DNA of 64,000 bases from Pseudoxanthomonas sp. 3HH-4 (GTDB taxonomy: Bacteria; Pseudomonadota; Gammaproteobacteria; Xanthomonadales; Xanthomonadaceae). This document shows, one piece after another, positions 42,902-54,204 of this stretch. The notes beneath the pieces are model-generated. The model was not told the origin of the DNA, ran no database searches, and saw nothing but the letters and a program-made list of their open reading frames with translations. The DNA is taken from positions 62,001-126,000 of the forward strand of contig NZ_VFPB01000003.1 in assembly GCF_006716465.1 (NCBI RefSeq). The letters run 5' to 3'. Made by a program: the position numbers and the translations under genes. Position 1 is the first letter of the stretch; each line of letters starts with the position of its first letter.

Positions 42902-44576
42902 CGGCGAACACTACGCGACCACTCGCATGCGGCCCGTGCACGGAGGTGTAGCGGAACACCAGCGTGCCGCGCTCCGGGTGCCATTCGAGGTCAAGCCGGA
43001 CCACATCCCCTGGCCGCGCGACACGCTGGAACTTCAGCGCCTCCATGCGCAGGAATTGTCGCGGCACCGCGAAAACCTCGCGCGCCAGTTGCACGGCCCA
43101 GTCCAGTTGCGCGACGCCCGGCAGGATGGCGGCTTGCGGGAAATGTCCGTCGAACACCGCAAGCGAAGCATCCAGCGGCAACTCGACCTTCGCATGCGTG
43201 GCCTCCCGCAGGATCCAGTGCGCGGCCGGCCGCTCGGGACGGAACAGCGCCGTCAAGCCCGCTTCGGTCACCTTGCCTTGTGCGTTCACCGGCAGTGACG
43301 CAACGAAGCGCCAGCGGCGCGGTCGCGTCACGGCGTCCTGGTGACCGGCAAGGTGGCGCGACAGACTCTGCGAAAGCGCGCGTCGCATAGAAGGGTCGTC
43401 CGGCACGTGCGCGTTGTCGTTCATCACCACGACCGCCGCCAGCGTGCTGCGCGCGCCTCCCAGCAGAAGTACGCGAGCGTCCTTTACCGACGGATGCGAC
43501 AGGATCTGCCGCTCCAGCGCGTCCAGCGACACCCGCCGCTCCTCCACCTTGACGATGCGGTCAGCGCGACCCAGCAAGCGGAAGCCGCCGGCGCCATCCG
43601 GCTCTGCGCGATCCTGGCTGTGCCACCAGGCATCTTCATTCAAGTGGGGCGAACGCACCTCGAGCGCGCCGACCCGTATCCGCCAATCGACCCCTGGGAG
43701 CGGTCGCCATGCCGGCTGTTCTTCCCGCCACTGGCGCCATGCGATGCCACCTGTCTCGCTGCTGCCGAGGATTTCCGTGGGCGGCACGCCCAGCAGTCGA
43801 GCGGCAGCGTGCGCGGCTTCGGCAGGCAGCGCGCCACCCGAGGAAAACACTGCACGCAGCCGTCCATGCAGTGACGACCACGAGAGCTGGGCCGGCAGGC
43901 GCTTCAGGTGTGCCGGACTGGCGACCAGCACGGCGTCGTGGTCTTCCATCGCCGCCAGCAGGTCCTCCGGGAAGAACGCACGCGGCACGATGGCGCGACC
44001 GGCGGCCAGCGGCCACAGCACGCGGAACAGCAACCCGTAGATGTGCTGATGCGATACCGTGCCGTGCACCGCCACGCCTTCCAGCCCCGCGCCGAGCGCG
44101 GTCTCCAGCGCCTCGACTTCGGCGCAGAACTGGGCAAGCCGCTTTTCTATCGCCACGGGTTCGCCCGTGCTGCCCGAGGTGTATACGGTCAGCCGCGTGG
44201 TCTGGGCATCCAGCGGAGAAAGCAGGGTCTCGCCCCCCACTTCCGCATCGGCGCATGCCAAGGATGCGTCAAGCCAGTCGCCTGCGAACCCGTCCACGCG
44301 GGTGCGCAACCGTGCCTGTGTGCCGGCCAGGGCGTCGCCCGGCAGCACGACCGTCTTGCCCGCGTGCCATGCGCCGTACAAGGCAGCGGCGAAGCGCGCG
44401 GCATCATCGAAATGAAGCGCCCATGTCGTGCCGGCCTGCGCCTTGAAGCTCGCATGCCAGCGCAGTACCTCTCGATGGAAGTACGCGTGGTCATTGGCTT
44501 CACGGCCCGCGACCATGAAGGCACGGCCGGGCAACGCGTGCACGGCGACGTCCGTCAGATTGCGCCACTCAGCCAT
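42891..44576 (-). CDS. Fused acyl-CoA/ACP ligase and hotdog dehydratase (ApeH-ApeI-like)
   Basis: Bifunctional protein of 561 residues. The N-terminal AMP-binding domain (residues 1-450) has the P-loop YTSGSTGEPVAIEK, SSETGG and the late GRADRIVKVEERRVSL; it would activate an aryl carboxylic acid and load it on an acyl carrier protein. The C-terminal part (about 455-561) is a FabZ-like hotdog: DGHFPQAAILPGVAQLDWA. In Escherichia coli these are separate ApeH and ApeI proteins, so this is a natural fusion. Starts eight bases inside the following membrane protein gene. Confidence 0.88.
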   Translation of the reverse strand: MAEWRNLTDVAVHALPGRAFMVAGREANDHAYFHREVLRWHASFKAQAGTTWALHFDDAARFAAALYGAWHAGKTVVLPGDALAGTQARLRTRVDGFAGDWLDASLACADAEVGGETLLSPLDAQTTRLTVYTSGSTGEPVAIEKRLAQFCAEVEALETALGAGLEGVAVHGTVSHQHIYGLLFRVLWPLAAGRAIVPRAFFPEDLLAAMEDHDAVLVASPAHLKRLPAQLSWSSLHGRLRAVFSSGGALPAEAAHAAARLLGVPPTEILGSSETGGIAWRQWREEQPAWRPLPGVDWRIRVGALEVRSPHLNEDAWWHSQDRAEPDGAGGFRLLGRADRIVKVEERRVSLDALERQILSHPSVKDARVLLLGGARSTLAAVVVMNDNAHVPDDPSMRRALSQSLSRHLAGHQDAVTRPRRWRFVASLPVNAQGKVTEAGLTALFRPERPAAHWILREATHAKVELPLDASLAVFDGHFPQAAILPGVAQLDWAVQLAREVFAVPRQFLRMEALKFQRVARPGDVVRLDLEWHPERGTLVFRYTSVHGPHASGRVVFADAE

Positions 44577-45120
44577 TCCGATGGCCCGCTTTCACGCGCT
44601 GGCGCACCAGCCACTCGCCACCGAACAACAGCCCGATCAAGCCGTAGGCGATCAGTCCGTTGTACGTCGCCCACGCCCGGTCGGACATCCACAGCGCGGT
44701 GACCAGCGCGGCCGCGCCATTGAACACGAAGAAGCCGCACCATATCTGCGTCACCCGGCGCGTGTACGCCACACCTGCTGGCGGCAGGTCGGGTTCTGTC
44801 AGGCGGGCGATGCGCTCCACCGCCGAGGGTGGGAATACGAGGCTGGCACCGAATACGACCAACATCACGGCGTTGATCAGCGCCGGATAGAGTTTCAACG
44901 GCAGCGCCTGGTTGAAGACCGTGGCCAGTCCCGCGAGGACCACGGCCCCTGCCGCAGCGGCCAGCCACACTGCCTGACGGGTGGCGGCGGCACGGAGCAA
45001 GGCCAGCACCAGCAGCAGGACGGCCAGCCATCGTGGCTCGAAGCGGCCCATGGCCCAGTACACCACCAGCGGGTACGCCACGGACAACGCCACGAAAATG
45101 ATCGCGCCGATGCGGGACAC
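44569..45120 (-). CDS. Polytopic membrane protein (ApeG-like, COG4648)
   Basis: Hydrophobic protein of 183 residues with five to six membrane segments (IIFVALSVAYPLVVYW, LAVLLLVLALLRAA, AAAAGAVVLAGLATV, LINAVMLVVFGASLVF, FFVFNGAAALVTALW, YGLIAYGLIGLLFGG). No enzymatic motif. Genes of this type recur between the acyl carrier proteins and the ligase in aryl-polyene clusters; the role is not known. Confidence 0.78.
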   Translation of the reverse strand: MSRIGAIIFVALSVAYPLVVYWAMGRFEPRWLAVLLLVLALLRAAATRQAVWLAAAAGAVVLAGLATVFNQALPLKLYPALINAVMLVVFGASLVFPPSAVERIARLTEPDLPPAGVAYTRRVTQIWCGFFVFNGAAALVTALWMSDRAWATYNGLIAYGLIGLLFGGEWLVRQRVKAGHRNG

Positions 45121-45137
45121 GCGGAGGCGGCCTGCGC

Positions 45138-45392
45138 TCAGGCGGCTTGGTCGCGGATCAGGCCGTACAGCACGTCCACGATGTCCTGCACCGTGCGCAC
45201 CGACTTGAAGGCATCCGGCTGCAGGCTGCGCCCCAGCAGCGGCTTGAGCTGCACGATCAGGTCCACCGCATCGATGCTGTCGATGTCGAGGTCGTCGTAG
45301 AGACGGGCCTCGGGCGTGATGCGCGCGGGCTCGATCTCGAAGCTGTCATGCAGGATCGTGACGATCCGGTCGAAAAGTTCGTTCTTGGTCAT
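45138..45392 (-). CDS. Acyl carrier protein (ApeF-like)
   Basis: Carrier of 84 residues with the 4'-phosphopantetheine attachment serine in LDIDSIDAVDLIVQL. It carries the growing polyene or the starter; the second carrier gene lies 24 bases upstream. The start ATG 45392 gives MTKNELFDRI, the usual N-terminal helix. Confidence 0.9.
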   Translation of the reverse strand: MTKNELFDRIVTILHDSFEIEPARITPEARLYDDLDIDSIDAVDLIVQLKPLLGRSLQPDAFKSVRTVQDIVDVLYGLIRDQAA

Positions 45393-45416
45393 CTTGCCAG
45401 TCCTACCCGTGCCTGC

Positions 45417-45677
45417 TCAGGCCTTGCCTTGCGAGGCGACGAAATCCGCCAACGCGCGCACGCTGGCGAAATGCCGACGGGTTTCCTGCGAGTCGGCAGA
45501 GAGCGCCACGCCATAACGCTTCTGCAGCGCCAGGCCCAGTTCGAGCGCATCGATCGAATCCAGGCCAAGGCCTTCCACGAACAGCGGCGCGCTGGTGTCG
45601 ATGTCGTCCGGGGAAATGTCCTCCAGCGACAACGAAGAAATGATCAATTCCTTGATCTCGTGCTCAAGTGCCTGCAC
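45417..45677 (-). CDS. Acyl carrier protein (ApeE-like)
   Basis: Second carrier, 86 residues, with attachment serine in GLGLDSIDALELGLAL. GTG 45677 is preferred: GGAGA lies upstream, and it begins the first helix (VQALEHEIKELIISSL). Longer reading would add Arg/Pro-rich sequence not found in carriers. It overlaps the acyltransferase gene by 14 bases. Confidence 0.85.
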   Translation of the reverse strand: MQALEHEIKELIISSLSLEDISPDDIDTSAPLFVEGLGLDSIDALELGLALQKRYGVALSADSQETRRHFASVRALADFVASQGKA

Positions 45678-46461
45678 GCGATGGATCTCCCGCAAAGTAG
45701 ATGGCCAGATGTTCCGTGAGCCGCCGGGCTGCCAGCGCCTCTCCCCCCGCCGATGGGTCCGCCCCCTCCGTTCCATTCAGGAACGGGGCGATCGGCAGGT
45801 CTTCCTGAACATCGATCACCATATGGAACCGCACCGGCGGCACACGATACCACTTATCCCCTTTCCCCAACGTCGGTGGCGAGCAGGTGATGCGTACCGG
45901 GGTGATGTCCAGTCTGCCGCGCACCGCGATGTTGGCGGCGCCCCGCTGCAGCTTCAACGGCTGTCCCGGCGTGGTCCGCGTGCCCTCGGGGAAGACGACC
46001 AGCGTGCCGCCCGCCCGCACTGCGGCGATGCAGTCCTCGACCAGCCCCGCACCGTCGTCGTTGGATACGTAGCCTGCGGCCCGCACCGGCCCGCGCATGA
46101 ACGGGTTGCGCGCGACCGCGGACTTCACCACGCAATCAGCGTTCGGCAACAGCGACACCAGCAGGACCACGTCGATCAGAGAGGGATGGTTGGCCAGCAC
46201 CAGCAGACTGTCGCGCGCCAGGCGCTCGCGTCCGCGGATCTCGTAAGTCATCACGCCCAGCCGCCGCATCAGTTCGACATGCGCGGCAAAGCTGCGCTGG
46301 ACGAGGCGGCGCGACCAGCGCCGGCGTCGCTCCGGGTCGCGCACCAGCCATAGGAGGGGCGGCAAGACGCAGGCGCCCAACAGCAGGCCGCCAACTCCAA
46401 ACGCCAGGAAGCTCAGCCCGGTCCCGACGACACGCCACGCATGATCCAGCCGGTCACGCAT
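45664..46461 (-). CDS. 1-acyl-glycerol-3-phosphate acyltransferase-like (ApeD-like)
   Basis: Membrane-bound acyltransferase of 265 residues. N-terminal hydrophobic segment (LSFLAFGVGGLLLGACVLPP), the HX4D catalytic motif in ANHPSLIDVV and the substrate motif FPEGTRTTPG. It may link the polyene acyl chain to a lipid. The start overlaps the chain-length-factor gene by eight bases. Confidence 0.86.
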   Translation of the reverse strand: MRDRLDHAWRVVGTGLSFLAFGVGGLLLGACVLPPLLWLVRDPERRRRWSRRLVQRSFAAHVELMRRLGVMTYEIRGRERLARDSLLVLANHPSLIDVVLLVSLLPNADCVVKSAVARNPFMRGPVRAAGYVSNDDGAGLVEDCIAAVRAGGTLVVFPEGTRTTPGQPLKLQRGAANIAVRGRLDITPVRITCSPPTLGKGDKWYRVPPVRFHMVIDVQEDLPIAPFLNGTEGADPSAGGEALAARRLTEHLAIYFAGDPSRAGT

Positions 46462-47197
46462 CACGCCGCCACTGCCACGCCATCCCGTCGCTGATCCAGC
46501 GCAGGGAAGGGTCGCCGGACAACAGGAAACGCAGGACATCCAGGCCATGCGGCAAGTGACTGGCTCCTGCATCCGTCTCGCCGGCAACGCCTTCGCTTCC
46601 CCACCCGAGTCGCAACGCGGGCGCAGCGCCATCGGCAGGCGCCAATCGCCAGCACCATGCAAAGCCGGCATCCGGCTCATCCGGAAACCCCGCATAGATT
46701 GCCGGCAACGGAGCGTCGTAGACGACCAGCATCACTTCCGGCGCGCCGTCTGCGAGCAACGCGGCGGCCTCCACGCATGCGGTTTCGACGGTCGCCATGC
46801 CGCCCGCCAGCGCAATGTAATTGCCGCGCTCGCGCCGGAGGATGGAATACAGGGCGGCGATCGCATTGTGGACCGACAGGCCGAACGTCGTCGGCGATGG
46901 CGGCTGCTCAGCCGCGAGTGCTTCGAGCAGTTCCATCGAGCGCGCCACGTCGCCATGCCGGGACGCGAACACCATCGGTACGCCATGTTCTTCCGCGTGC
47001 TGGCACCAGCATGCCGTCTGGATCGCCATCCGACCGAGCCGCTCGATGCGACGGCGCTGCATGGCCGGCACTTCTGCGAGCGCGGGCGTGTCGTCCCCCA
47101 CCGGCAGCCAGGGCGCCGTGGCCCAGGCGCGCCATGCGTCGTGGTCCACCAGTCCCGGTGCCCATGCGCTCCATTCCTTCACTGAGAAACCGATCAT
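46454..47197 (-). CDS. Chain-length-factor-like beta-ketoacyl synthase domain (ApeC-like)
   Basis: Protein of 247 residues corresponding to the N-terminal half of a ketosynthase (Ketoacyl-synt_2). The nucleophile position is in FGLSVHNAIAALYSI without a cysteine, as in chain-length factors. It should partner the complete ketosynthases encoded downstream in the operon. It is the first gene of the minus-strand aryl-polyene operon, divergent from the tRNA genes. Confidence 0.84.
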   Translation of the reverse strand: MIGFSVKEWSAWAPGLVDHDAWRAWATAPWLPVGDDTPALAEVPAMQRRRIERLGRMAIQTACWCQHAEEHGVPMVFASRHGDVARSMELLEALAAEQPPSPTTFGLSVHNAIAALYSILRRERGNYIALAGGMATVETACVEAAALLADGAPEVMLVVYDAPLPAIYAGFPDEPDAGFAWCWRLAPADGAAPALRLGWGSEGVAGETDAGASHLPHGLDVLRFLLSGDPSLRWISDGMAWQWRRDA

Positions 47198-47288
47198 CCG
47201 CCGCGCAAAGCCCCGCCGATTCCGAATCGCCCTATTTCACCCGCATGCCCGGAGATTCGCCAGTTGTGAATTTTTTCGTAAGGGATGC

Positions 47289-47317
47289 TTGCGCATCGCA
47301 AAGAGGCTGGCTATCAT
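47289..47317 (+). promoter_or_regulatory. Sigma-70 promoter of the tRNA operon
   Basis: -35 TTGCGC (47289-47294) and -10 TATCAT (47312-47317), 17 bases apart and about 20 bases upstream of tRNA-Ala, fit a strong stable-RNA promoter. Confidence 0.65.
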
Positions 47318-47337
47318 TTCGCTCCTGCCAGCACGTT

Positions 47338-47413
47338 GGGGCCATAGCTCAGCTGGGAGAGCGCCTGCATGGCATGCAGGAGGTCGGCGGTTCGATCCCG
47401 CCTGGCTCCACCA
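47338..47413 (+). tRNA. tRNA-Ala (anticodon GGC)
   Basis: 76 bases folding as a cloverleaf: acceptor GGGGCCA/TGGCTCC with discriminator A and encoded CCA, D arm AGCTCAGCTGGGAGAGC, anticodon stem CCTGC/GCAGG with loop ATGGCAT (anticodon GGC) and T arm with GGTTCGATCC. Confidence 0.96.
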
Positions 47414-47467
47414 ACATCCGGACAATAGGCCGTCCGGAATGAAAAACCTGGCAACATTTTTACGTGT

Positions 47468-47543
47468 GTCCCCATCGTCTAGAGGCCTAGGACATTACCC
47501 TTTCACGGTAGCGACCGGGGTTCGAATCCCCGTGGGGACGCCA
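47468..47543 (+). tRNA. tRNA-Glu (anticodon TTC)
   Basis: 76 bases: acceptor GTCCCCA/TGGGGAC with discriminator G and encoded CCA, anticodon loop CTTTCAC (anticodon TTC) and T arm with GGTTCGAATCC. It follows tRNA-Ala by 54 bases and shares its promoter. Confidence 0.96.
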
Positions 47544-47553
47544 ACTATCTTGC

Positions 47554-47582
47554 AGGCCCGGGAAACCGGGCCTCTTTTTTTT
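47554..47582 (+). terminator. Rho-independent terminator of the tRNA operon
   Basis: Stem AGGCCCGG/CCGGGCCT with a GAAA loop followed by C and eight T, ten bases after tRNA-Glu. Confidence 0.9.
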
Positions 47583-47753
47583 CGTTTTTCCCGGTTGAAG
47601 GATCGTAACGCGGCTTTCGCAGGCATTTACAAGAAACTCACCGCAAACGGCGTAGAAGCGACTCCACGCTTCCTTCCCTCGCAATGGATCGGCAGGCGCG
47701 TGTACCCCATAGGTGCAATCGAAGCTGGTGCCCCTTTGCCGGAGCCTGCCGTC

Positions 47754-47981
47754 ATGACACACGATTCCCTTGCCGACGAACTGGTCGCGCAGCTCCCGAT
47801 CAACCGCGATACGCGGTGGACCGCGGGTTCGCTTGGCCTGGACGAAGCCGCATTCGACGCCGTCGCCCAGCGCCTGCTCGAACTCGAAACGCTGGGCGCC
47901 GTCGACGTGATGAACCTGTCGCGCGACGCGAACAACGGACTTCGCCGCCTCAATGCCATACGCTTCATGCGGGTGGCCTGA
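47754..47981 (+). CDS. Small conserved hypothetical protein (75 aa)
   Basis: Protein of 75 residues predicted as a small winged-helix-like or helical domain: MTHDSLADELVAQLP, WTAGSLGLDEAAFDAVAQRL, ELETLGAVDVMNLSRDANNG, LRRLNAIRFMRVA. The ATG follows GGAG with a nine-base gap. Nothing in the sequence gives a role; its end lies close to the convergent DUF1249 gene. The 210 bases between the tRNA terminator and this gene hold no other gene. Confidence 0.6.
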   Translation: MTHDSLADELVAQLPINRDTRWTAGSLGLDEAAFDAVAQRLLELETLGAVDVMNLSRDANNGLRRLNAIRFMRVA

Positions 47982-48005
47982 GCTCAGGCTTGGGCAGGTT
48001 GCGCG

Positions 48006-48488
48006 TCAGGCGACGTCGCGCGTGACGGTTGCCGGGTGCAGCGTCGCCACGCCATGGCCCTGTCCCGCCAGGTATTCAAGCCATTTGCCCAGGAACGTAT
48101 TCATGCGCATGCGATGGCTGATCACTTCCGCCGGTGGCGGATACAGACCGATGACATCCTGCCAGCGCCTGCCGACATAACAGTGCGTGGCTTCCGCCTG
48201 GTGCGCGTCGCGGTACAGGCGCACGAAAGCGGAAGGATCGGGTTCGCCCGTGAGCGGATCGCAGAGGTCATAGGTCAGTCGCAGTTCCACCGTGTAGCGG
48301 TGCGTCTCGATGACCTCCAGGCGCACGTCCAGCCCGTCGCCGATGCTGGACAGGTAGGTTCCCGGCTGCAGGTGCTCCGGCGCGAACAGCCGCGTAAGCC
48401 GCGCATGGTTCTCCGCGTAGAGCGCCATCAGCCAGCCGAAGCGGCTCAGCCGGGGGATGCGTGCGGTGCGTGCGAGGGCCTGGGACAT
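48006..48488 (-). CDS. DUF1249 (YqiB-like) protein
   Basis: Protein of 160 residues of the DUF1249 family. LMALYAENHARLTRLF at the start and DPSAFVRLYRDAHQAEATHC, then IGLYPPPAEVISHRMRMNTFLGKWL are characteristic conserved blocks. Homologues are common in gammaproteobacteria, usually near nudF/cpdA; the function is not established. Confidence 0.85.
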   Translation of the reverse strand: MSQALARTARIPRLSRFGWLMALYAENHARLTRLFAPEHLQPGTYLSSIGDGLDVRLEVIETHRYTVELRLTYDLCDPLTGEPDPSAFVRLYRDAHQAEATHCYVGRRWQDVIGLYPPPAEVISHRMRMNTFLGKWLEYLAGQGHGVATLHPATVTRDVA

Positions 48489-48602
48489 GGGGCGATCCTA
48501 CACGCCGAACCACGTGCGCGGCAGCATTGACGACCCGCGGCGTGCGGCCTAAGTTAAGGGTTCCCCGGCGTTGCTTTCCGGGCCCACGCAAGCGCCCTCC
48601 CC

Positions 48603-49424
48603 TCAGTACATGTCGCGCTGCAGGCCCAGCGTCGACAGGACCTTGCTCGAGATCTCCTCGATCGACTTGTTGGTCGTACTGAGCGTCGGCAGGCGCTCCA
48701 CCTGGAACATCGCCTCGGCGGCAGCGACCTCGCGCTTGCAGGTTTCCATCTTGGCGTAGCTGGAGTTCGGACGCCGCTCCTGGCGGATCTGGTGCAGGCG
48801 GTCAGGATCGATGGTCAGCGCGAACAGTTTGCGGCGATACGGACGCAGGCGCGCAGGCAGGCGATCGGTTTCCAGATCGCCGTCGGTCAATGGGTAGTTG
48901 GCTGCGCGGATGCCGTAGTGCAGCGCCAGGTACACGCACGTCGGCGTTTTTCCGGCGCGCGAGACGGCCACCAGGATGACGTCGGCCTCGTCATAGTTCA
49001 CCGCCATGCCGTCGTCGTGGGTCAGCGCGAAGTTCATCGCGTTGATGCGGCGATGGTAGGTCTCGAAATCGACCAGGCCATGCGCCTGGCCCACCCGCGA
49101 CTGCCGCTGCTGGCCCAGTTCGCGCTCCAGCGGTTCGATGAAGGGCGCGAAGACGTCCAGCATCAACGCACCGCTCTCCGCGATCAGCGCGCTCAGCGAC
49201 GGATCCACGCAGGAATTGATGACGATGGGCCGGCTGCCGAGCTTCTCACCCATGCGGCGGATGCGGTCGGCGGCGTCCCGGGCTTTCTCTTCGTCATCAA
49301 CGAAGGACAGCCGGTCCGTCTGGAAACGCATGCCGGCGAACTGGGTCAGCAGGCTGTGGCCGATGGTCTCGGCGGTGATACCGGTACCATCCGAGACGTA
49401 GAACACCGCACGCAGCTCAGACAT
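48603..49424 (-). CDS. ppsR: Phosphoenolpyruvate synthase regulatory kinase/pyrophosphorylase
   Basis: Regulator of 273 residues that phosphorylates and dephosphorylates PpsA with ADP and Pi/PPi. N-terminal [20 protein letters not shown], and the P-loop-like [15 protein letters not shown] in the DUF299 fold are present. ATG 49424 (MSELRAVFY) is chosen over GTG 49430. Divergent from ppsA across about 150 bases, the usual arrangement. Confidence 0.92.
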   Translation of the reverse strand: MSELRAVFYVSDGTGITAETIGHSLLTQFAGMRFQTDRLSFVDDEEKARDAADRIRRMGEKLGSRPIVINSCVDPSLSALIAESGALMLDVFAPFIEPLERELGQQRQSRVGQAHGLVDFETYHRRINAMNFALTHDDGMAVNYDEADVILVAVSRAGKTPTCVYLALHYGIRAANYPLTDGDLETDRLPARLRPYRRKLFALTIDPDRLHQIRQERRPNSSYAKMETCKREVAAAEAMFQVERLPTLSTTNKSIEEISSKVLSTLGLQRDMY

Positions 49425-49577
49425 GGCCACCCGTTCCCTGCTTCACCATGGAAATCCCCTTCAGATCAAGCTTGTCTGCAATTGGTATGCACTGCATCAT
49501 AGCGCCTCTTTCCCCATGGACACGGCCCCCACGCCGGTGGTCATCGGCATGGCGCGGCCTGCTTCGGAGCATTGCGC

Positions 49578-51968
<2,391 letters not shown>

Positions 51969-52020
51969 TCCGCTGCGATCATCTTCACGCAAACGCGGTT
52001 ACCATCACCCTGTAAACCCG

Positions 52021-52042
52021 GCACGCCCCTGATGGGGCGTGC
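52021..52042 (+). terminator. Hairpin between ppsA and mscS gene
   Basis: Perfect nine-base-pair stem GCACGCCCC/GGGGCGTGC with TGAT loop, 52 bases after ppsA and 20 bases before the MscS start. No T run follows except TTTC, so it may terminate weakly or be a 5' leader structure. Confidence 0.5.
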
Positions 52043-52061
52043 TGCATTTCAGGAGTCCTGC

Positions 52062-53012
52062 ATGTCCGCGTCCACCACCACGCCCCCTGCCCTCCCCGAC
52101 ATCCCCACCGAACCGACGGTGCTGCTCAACGAGCTGCGTGGCATCGACTGGCTTCAACTGCTGGAAACCTGGGGCCTCAAGCTGCTCGCTGCGGCCGTCA
52201 TCTTCCTGGTGGGAATGTGGCTGGCCAAGCGACTGAGTACTGGGCTCGAGCGCGTCCTGGTCCGTACCCAGGCCGACACGACCCTGGGCGGATTCCTGCG
52301 CCGCGTCAGCTACGCGGCCATGATGGTGCTGGTCATCATTACCGTGCTTACGTCATTGGGCGTGAATCCCACCTCGATGCTCGCGGTGCTGGGTGCCGCG
52401 GGCCTCGCGGTCGGCCTGGCCTTGAAGGACTCGCTGTCGAACATCGCGTCGGGCGTCATGCTGATCGTGCTACGGCCTTTCCGCGAGGGCGATTTCGTGC
52501 AGGCGGCCGGGCTCGAGGGTGTAATCGAAGAAGTGCGAATCTTCCAGACCCGCATGCGCACCCTCGACAATCGCCTGATCGTGCTGCCGAACAGCCTCAT
52601 CACTACCGCACCGATCATCAATTTCACCGCCAAGCCCCAGCGCCGCATCGACATCCTGGTAGGCGTTGGTTACGACGACGACCTCAAGCAGGCCAAGCAG
52701 GTATTGCTGGATATCGCGCACGCCAACGCGATGGTGCTGAAGGATCCGGAGCCTTTCGTCTTCGTGTCGAAACTGGGCGAAAGCAGCGTCGACCTGACGC
52801 TCTACGCCTGGGCGAAGACGAAGGATTTCGGCCAGGCACGAAGCGACCTGACGGAAGCCGTGCGCACCGAGATCATCGGCAACGGCTTGAACATCCCCTA
52901 CCCGCAGCGCGACCTGCACGTATACCACCACAACGCCGACGGTACGCCGCTCACGGACATCATCACCAAGGGCGTGGTGGACGACGGCGACGTGGCGAAG
53001 CCCGCGTTGTAG
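52062..53012 (+). CDS. Small-conductance mechanosensitive channel (MscS family)
   Basis: Channel of 316 residues that opens under membrane tension after osmotic downshock. Three membrane segments (LLAAAVIFLVGMWLAKRL, AAMMVLVIITVLTSLGV, SMLAVLGAAGLAVGLALKDS), the last being the glycine/alanine-rich pore helix, then the beta domain (RPFREGDFVQAAGLEGVIEE; LIVLPNSLITTAPIINF) and C-terminal cage. AGGAG precedes ATG 52062. The TAG stop lies inside the REP head GTAG that follows. Confidence 0.92.
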   Translation: MSASTTTPPALPDIPTEPTVLLNELRGIDWLQLLETWGLKLLAAAVIFLVGMWLAKRLSTGLERVLVRTQADTTLGGFLRRVSYAAMMVLVIITVLTSLGVNPTSMLAVLGAAGLAVGLALKDSLSNIASGVMLIVLRPFREGDFVQAAGLEGVIEEVRIFQTRMRTLDNRLIVLPNSLITTAPIINFTAKPQRRIDILVGVGYDDDLKQAKQVLLDIAHANAMVLKDPEPFVFVSKLGESSVDLTLYAWAKTKDFGQARSDLTEAVRTEIIGNGLNIPYPQRDLHVYHHNADGTPLTDIITKGVVDDGDVAKPAL

Positions 53013-53061
53013 GGCGGAGCTTGCTCCGCTGGAACCTGTCGTGAAGCCGAGCAAGCTCGGC
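53009..53061. repeat. REP doublet (two hairpins with core GAGCTTGCTC)
   Basis: First unit 53009-53029: GTAG then GGCGGAGCTTGCTCCGC (7-bp stem). Second unit 53046-53061 has the same core on the other strand (GCCGAGCTTGCTCGGC read as the complement). Such inverted pairs match bacterial interspersed REP elements. It lies between the convergent mscS and orn genes and may stop transcription from both sides. Confidence 0.65.
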
Positions 53062-53069
53062 CCGACGCC

Positions 53070-53633
53070 TCACTCGCCGGCGAGCGCCGCCATGTGCCTG
53101 CGATAGTGACGCAGCTCTTCGATGGAGTCGCGCACGTCGCTCAATGCGGTGTGGCTGGCCTGCTTGCGCACGCCTTCCAGCACCTGCGGTGCCCAGCGGC
53201 GCGCGAGTTCCTTGAGCGTGCTGACATCGAGGTTGCGGTAGTGGAAGTACTTCTCCAGCCGCGGCATCAGGCGATGCAGGAAGCGACGGTCCTGGCAGAT
53301 CGAGTTGCCGCACATCGGAGAGGCGCCAGCGGGCACCCACTCGTTGAGGAACGCAACCGTATGCGCCTCGGCCTGGCCCAGGGTCACCTGGCTTTCCACC
53401 ACGCGCTTCCACAAGCCCGACCTGCCATGCTGGTTGCGGTTCCAGTCGTCCATCGCCTCCAGCACCGCGACCGGGTGCGCGATCGCGAACTCCGGCCCCT
53501 CGGCGAGTACGTTCAGGCGGGAATCGGTGACCACGGTGGCGATCTCCAGGATCGAATCGCGATCGGTGTCCAGACCGGTCATCTCCAGGTCGATCCAGAT
53601 CAGGCGGTCGTTGTGCGTGTTTTGCGATGCCAT
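53070..53633 (-). CDS. orn: Oligoribonuclease
   Basis: 3'-5' exonuclease of 187 residues that finishes RNA decay to mononucleotides. DEDDh motifs: IDLEMTGLD (DxE), [24 protein letters not shown], and [18 protein letters not shown] with the catalytic His-x4-Asp. ATG 53633 gives [18 protein letters not shown], matching family length. Confidence 0.95.
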   Translation of the reverse strand: MASQNTHNDRLIWIDLEMTGLDTDRDSILEIATVVTDSRLNVLAEGPEFAIAHPVAVLEAMDDWNRNQHGRSGLWKRVVESQVTLGQAEAHTVAFLNEWVPAGASPMCGNSICQDRRFLHRLMPRLEKYFHYRNLDVSTLKELARRWAPQVLEGVRKQASHTALSDVRDSIEELRHYRRHMAALAGE

Positions 53634-53733
53634 GCAGCAGTCCGTGACGGAAAGAAGGCCCGGATATCCGCACCGGGGATGCGGGCATGCCGCATCATGT
53701 CATCATAACGCAGACCCTTCCCGCGACCGGCCC

Positions 53734-54204
53734 ATGAATCCGACCACCGACCACACCGTGCTCACCGCGATGCTGGCGCCGGCGTTCTTCCTGACCGCGA
53801 CCGCCTCACTGCTGCTGTCAGCCAACAACCGTCTCGCACGTATCATCGATCGGGCGCGCACGCTGCTGCGTGAGCTGGCCGAGATGGAAGAAGACGCGGG
53901 GCGTGAACTGCTGGAAAAGCGGATCGCGCTGCAGCGCCAGCGCAGCCTGATCATCCTGCGCGCGGGCCAGCTGCTTTATGGCGCGATCAGCTGCTTCGTC
54001 GGCACCAGCCTGGCGGTGGCGGTGGATACGTTCACCGGGCACAGGCTGGGCTCGCTGCCTACCTGGCTCGCAGCATTGGGCGTGGTGGCGATGCTGGCCG
54101 CAAGCCTGCTGCTGGCCCGTGAATCGACCCTGGCCGTCACCGCAATCAACGAAGAGATGGACCACCGCAAGGTGAAGCGGAAGATGCCGGTCTCATCGAA
54201 CTAG
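53734..54204 (+). CDS. DUF2721 family membrane protein
   Basis: Protein of 156 residues with the DUF2721 arrangement: a first membrane helix ending in ANNRLARIIDR, a charged amphipathic region (LRELAEMEEDAGRELLEK) and two membrane helices (LLYGAISCFVGTSLAVAV; WLAALGVVAMLAASLLLA). Function not known. Start ATG 53734. It converges with tadA, the stops overlapping by four bases. Confidence 0.85.
   Translation: MNPTTDHTVLTAMLAPAFFLTATASLLLSANNRLARIIDRARTLLRELAEMEEDAGRELLEKRIALQRQRSLIILRAGQLLYGAISCFVGTSLAVAVDTFTGHRLGSLPTWLAALGVVAMLAASLLLARESTLAVTAINEEMDHRKVKRKMPVSSN

Noticed and set aside
30852..47197. Reading the two ketosynthase genes as fatty-acid fabF/fabB housekeeping genes
   Set aside because: They are embedded in one operon with a chain-length-factor-like gene, aryl ligase and exporter; this is an aryl-polyene cluster.
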